Both the position numbers and the translations under genes were made by a program. From the NCBI GenBank assembly GCA_019084245.1, contig JAHRFE010000035.1, positions 94,431-158,430 of the forward strand: 64,000 bases of DNA. The letters are read 5' to 3'. Source of the DNA: Hoeflea sp. Lineage in GTDB: Bacteria > Pseudomonadota > Alphaproteobacteria > Rhizobiales > Rhizobiaceae. The notes under the pieces were generated by a model. That model was not told the DNA's origin and ran no database searches. It was given only the letters and a program-made list of their open reading frames with translations. Below, piece by piece: positions 63,020 through 64,000 of the stretch (the first letter of the stretch is position 1; the number at the start of each line of letters is the position of its first letter).

Positions 63020-63880
63020 TCAGCCGCCGCGGACGCGGGCAAGGCCATCGATAGCCGGACGATACTTGGGATCGAGTTGCGCTGCACGCGCATAGGATTT
63101 CGATGCACGTGCCTTGTCGCCCCGGCGCTCATAGATCAGGGCCTGGTTCGTCCAGGATTCTGCATTGCGCTGATTGAGTTCAACGGCGCGATTGAAATCG
63201 GCGAAGGCATTGTCGTCATCATTGAGCGCGACATAGGAAAGGCCGCGGCCATTATAGGGTTCCGGTGAATTGGGCGCCAGCGAGATGGCGGTCGAGAAAT
63301 CCTCGATCGCCTGCGGATGCTGACCGCGCACCTGCTTGATCAAGCCGCGATTGTGGAATGCGCGGGGATCGGTGGTCTGCAGGTTGATGGCGCGATTGTA
63401 ATCCGTCATCGCCTCGTTCAACCGGCCGGCCTGGCGGTACAGATTGCCGCGCCCGATATAGGCCACGTCATAGCGCGGATTGATCTGCAGTGCGCGATTG
63501 TAGTCATTGGCTGCGTCGGCAACATTGCCCATCGACCGGTGGATCAGCGCGCGATTGGCATAAGCCTGAAAAAATGAAGGATTGAGCTGGAGGGCGCGGT
63601 TGAAATCATCCAGCGCATTGCGAAACTGTCCGGACCGCCCATAAGCCGAGCCGCGCACATTGTAACCCTCGGGATCATTCGGGTTGCGGCGGATCACATC
63701 TGTGAGCGACGAAATGTTTTCGTCCGTGCCCTGGGTCTTGTCGATCGAGATGGCATCAACAGGCGAGGTGGTGGTGCAGCCCGACACGGCGATGGCGAAG
63801 GCAGACAGAGCGGCAAGCACCAGGGTGCGTGCTGGACCTGTTGCCCGGTCTTTTGTGTCCAAAGCAGCACTCAAACGCAT
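63020..63880 (-). CDS. TPR-repeat lipoprotein
   Basis: 286 residues. Lipoprotein signal with lipobox VSGC (Cys near residue 34 from MRLSAALDTKDR), so it is anchored to a membrane on the periplasmic side. Five or six tetratricopeptide repeats follow (NPNDPEGYNVRGSAYGRSGQ, NPSFFQAYANRALIHRSMGN, NPRYDVAYIGRGNLYRQAGR and so on), which bind partner proteins. NlpI-type scaffolds are the nearest known analogue. The 192-base gap to the DUF992 gene holds no clear signal. Confidence 0.85.
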   Translation of the reverse strand: MRLSAALDTKDRATGPARTLVLAALSAFAIAVSGCTTTSPVDAISIDKTQGTDENISSLTDVIRRNPNDPEGYNVRGSAYGRSGQFRNALDDFNRALQLNPSFFQAYANRALIHRSMGNVADAANDYNRALQINPRYDVAYIGRGNLYRQAGRLNEAMTDYNRAINLQTTDPRAFHNRGLIKQVRGQHPQAIEDFSTAISLAPNSPEPYNGRGLSYVALNDDDNAFADFNRAVELNQRNAESWTNQALIYERRGDKARASKSYARAAQLDPKYRPAIDGLARVRGG

Positions 63881-63929
63881 TACCTGTGTCCCAATTCGTT
63901 CTTTCGGGAAGAGCCCGATCAGCCACATT

Positions 63930-63961
63930 AAAAAAGGCGGAGGCGAATCATCGCCTCCGCC
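63930..63961 (-). terminator. Intrinsic terminator for a minus-strand gene beyond the window
   Basis: On the minus strand, GGCGGAGGCGA (63961-63951) and TCGCCTCCGCC (63946-63936) form a perfect 11-bp stem with a 4-base loop, followed by TTTTTT (63935-63930). It is the most classical terminator in the window and must end a gene lying to the right of 64000. Confidence 0.85.
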
Positions 63962-64000
63962 TCACATTCATGCAACCCCAAAAGGGCGAAAAAACGACCG

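Overview
This is a GC-rich chromosomal window from an alphaproteobacterium, most likely of the order Hyphomicrobiales (Rhizobiales). The evidence is a transhydrogenase split into three genes (pntAA, pntAB, pntB) directly behind an aa3-oxidase subunit IV gene, the xylB-xylA pair, several TRAP transporters, a DUF992 secreted protein, and promoter-like elements of the CTTGAC-N17-CTATNT and CtrA (TTAA-N7-TTAA) kinds. A marine or rhizosphere member such as Hoeflea would fit, but that is a guess. I see no rRNA, tRNA, CRISPR array, insertion sequence, prophage or integrase. The window reads as ordinary metabolic chromosome, dense in transporters and catabolic genes.

Layout. 1-650: 3' part of dhaK. 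882-6743: tightly overlapping operon for a BMP-type ABC importer (receptor, double ATPase, two permeases) ending in a CodA-like cytosine deaminase, so probably nucleobase or nucleoside uptake and deamination. 7556-10529 (minus): gltX-lysS. 10798-14633: lacI-type regulator, xylB and xylA. 14769-17754: pcaD-like hydrolase, GH1 beta-glucosidase and a DUF421 membrane protein. 17775-20988 (minus): trhO, D-amino-acid dehydrogenase and 4-hydroxyproline epimerase. 21132-22580: KDPG aldolase and a DUF533 protein. 22742-29270: DctB/DctD two-component pair and a TAXI-type TRAP transporter. 29462-32960: LysE exporter, aminotransferase, two GNAT acetyltransferases and small ORFs. 32968-35669 (minus): NicO metal transporter, DUF1007 protein and a LysR regulator. 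36219-39124: GNAT, small secreted protein, membrane-anchored AraC regulator and a Glyoxalase_8-like protein behind a strong promoter and a structured leader. 39134-43149 (minus): WD40 protein, zinc-type CobW GTPase, FAD oxidoreductase and creatininase. 43230-45882: MarR and LacI regulators and a D-2-hydroxyacid dehydrogenase. 45932-50707: PuuD-like amidase and a TakP-like TRAP system whose receptor gene converges on its two membrane genes. 50935-55399: SDR and a giant indolepyruvate ferredoxin oxidoreductase. 55559-58828: GGDEF-EAL protein and a FeeM-like acyltransferase. 58962-62244: cox subunit IV and pntAA-AB-B. 62327-63880 (minus): DUF992 protein and a TPR lipoprotein, followed by a minus-strand terminator for a gene beyond the window.

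How the parts fit. Most of the window imports and breaks down plant- or algae-derived carbon and nitrogen: xylose, beta-glucosides, hydroxyproline, keto or dicarboxylic acids, nucleobases, and KDPG from the Entner-Doudoroff route. Regulators sit next to their likely targets (LacI-xyl, DctBD-TRAP, MarR-creatininase, LacI-hydroxyacid dehydrogenase), and several have operator-like palindromes in the adjoining gap. Two Ni/Co/Zn-handling modules carry histidine-rich loops.

I found no convincing novel defence or mobile system. The features most worth follow-up are: an 80-base, 19% GC island that encodes the extreme C-terminus of the indolepyruvate oxidoreductase; a promoter plus leader RNA with a 10-bp hairpin abutting the ribosome-binding site at 38498-38677; a DctD with substitutions in the GAFTGA loop and Walker B; CtrA-like sites next to a c-di-GMP enzyme and a FeeM-like N-acyl amino acid synthase; and a 30-codon ORF overlapping both of its neighbours.
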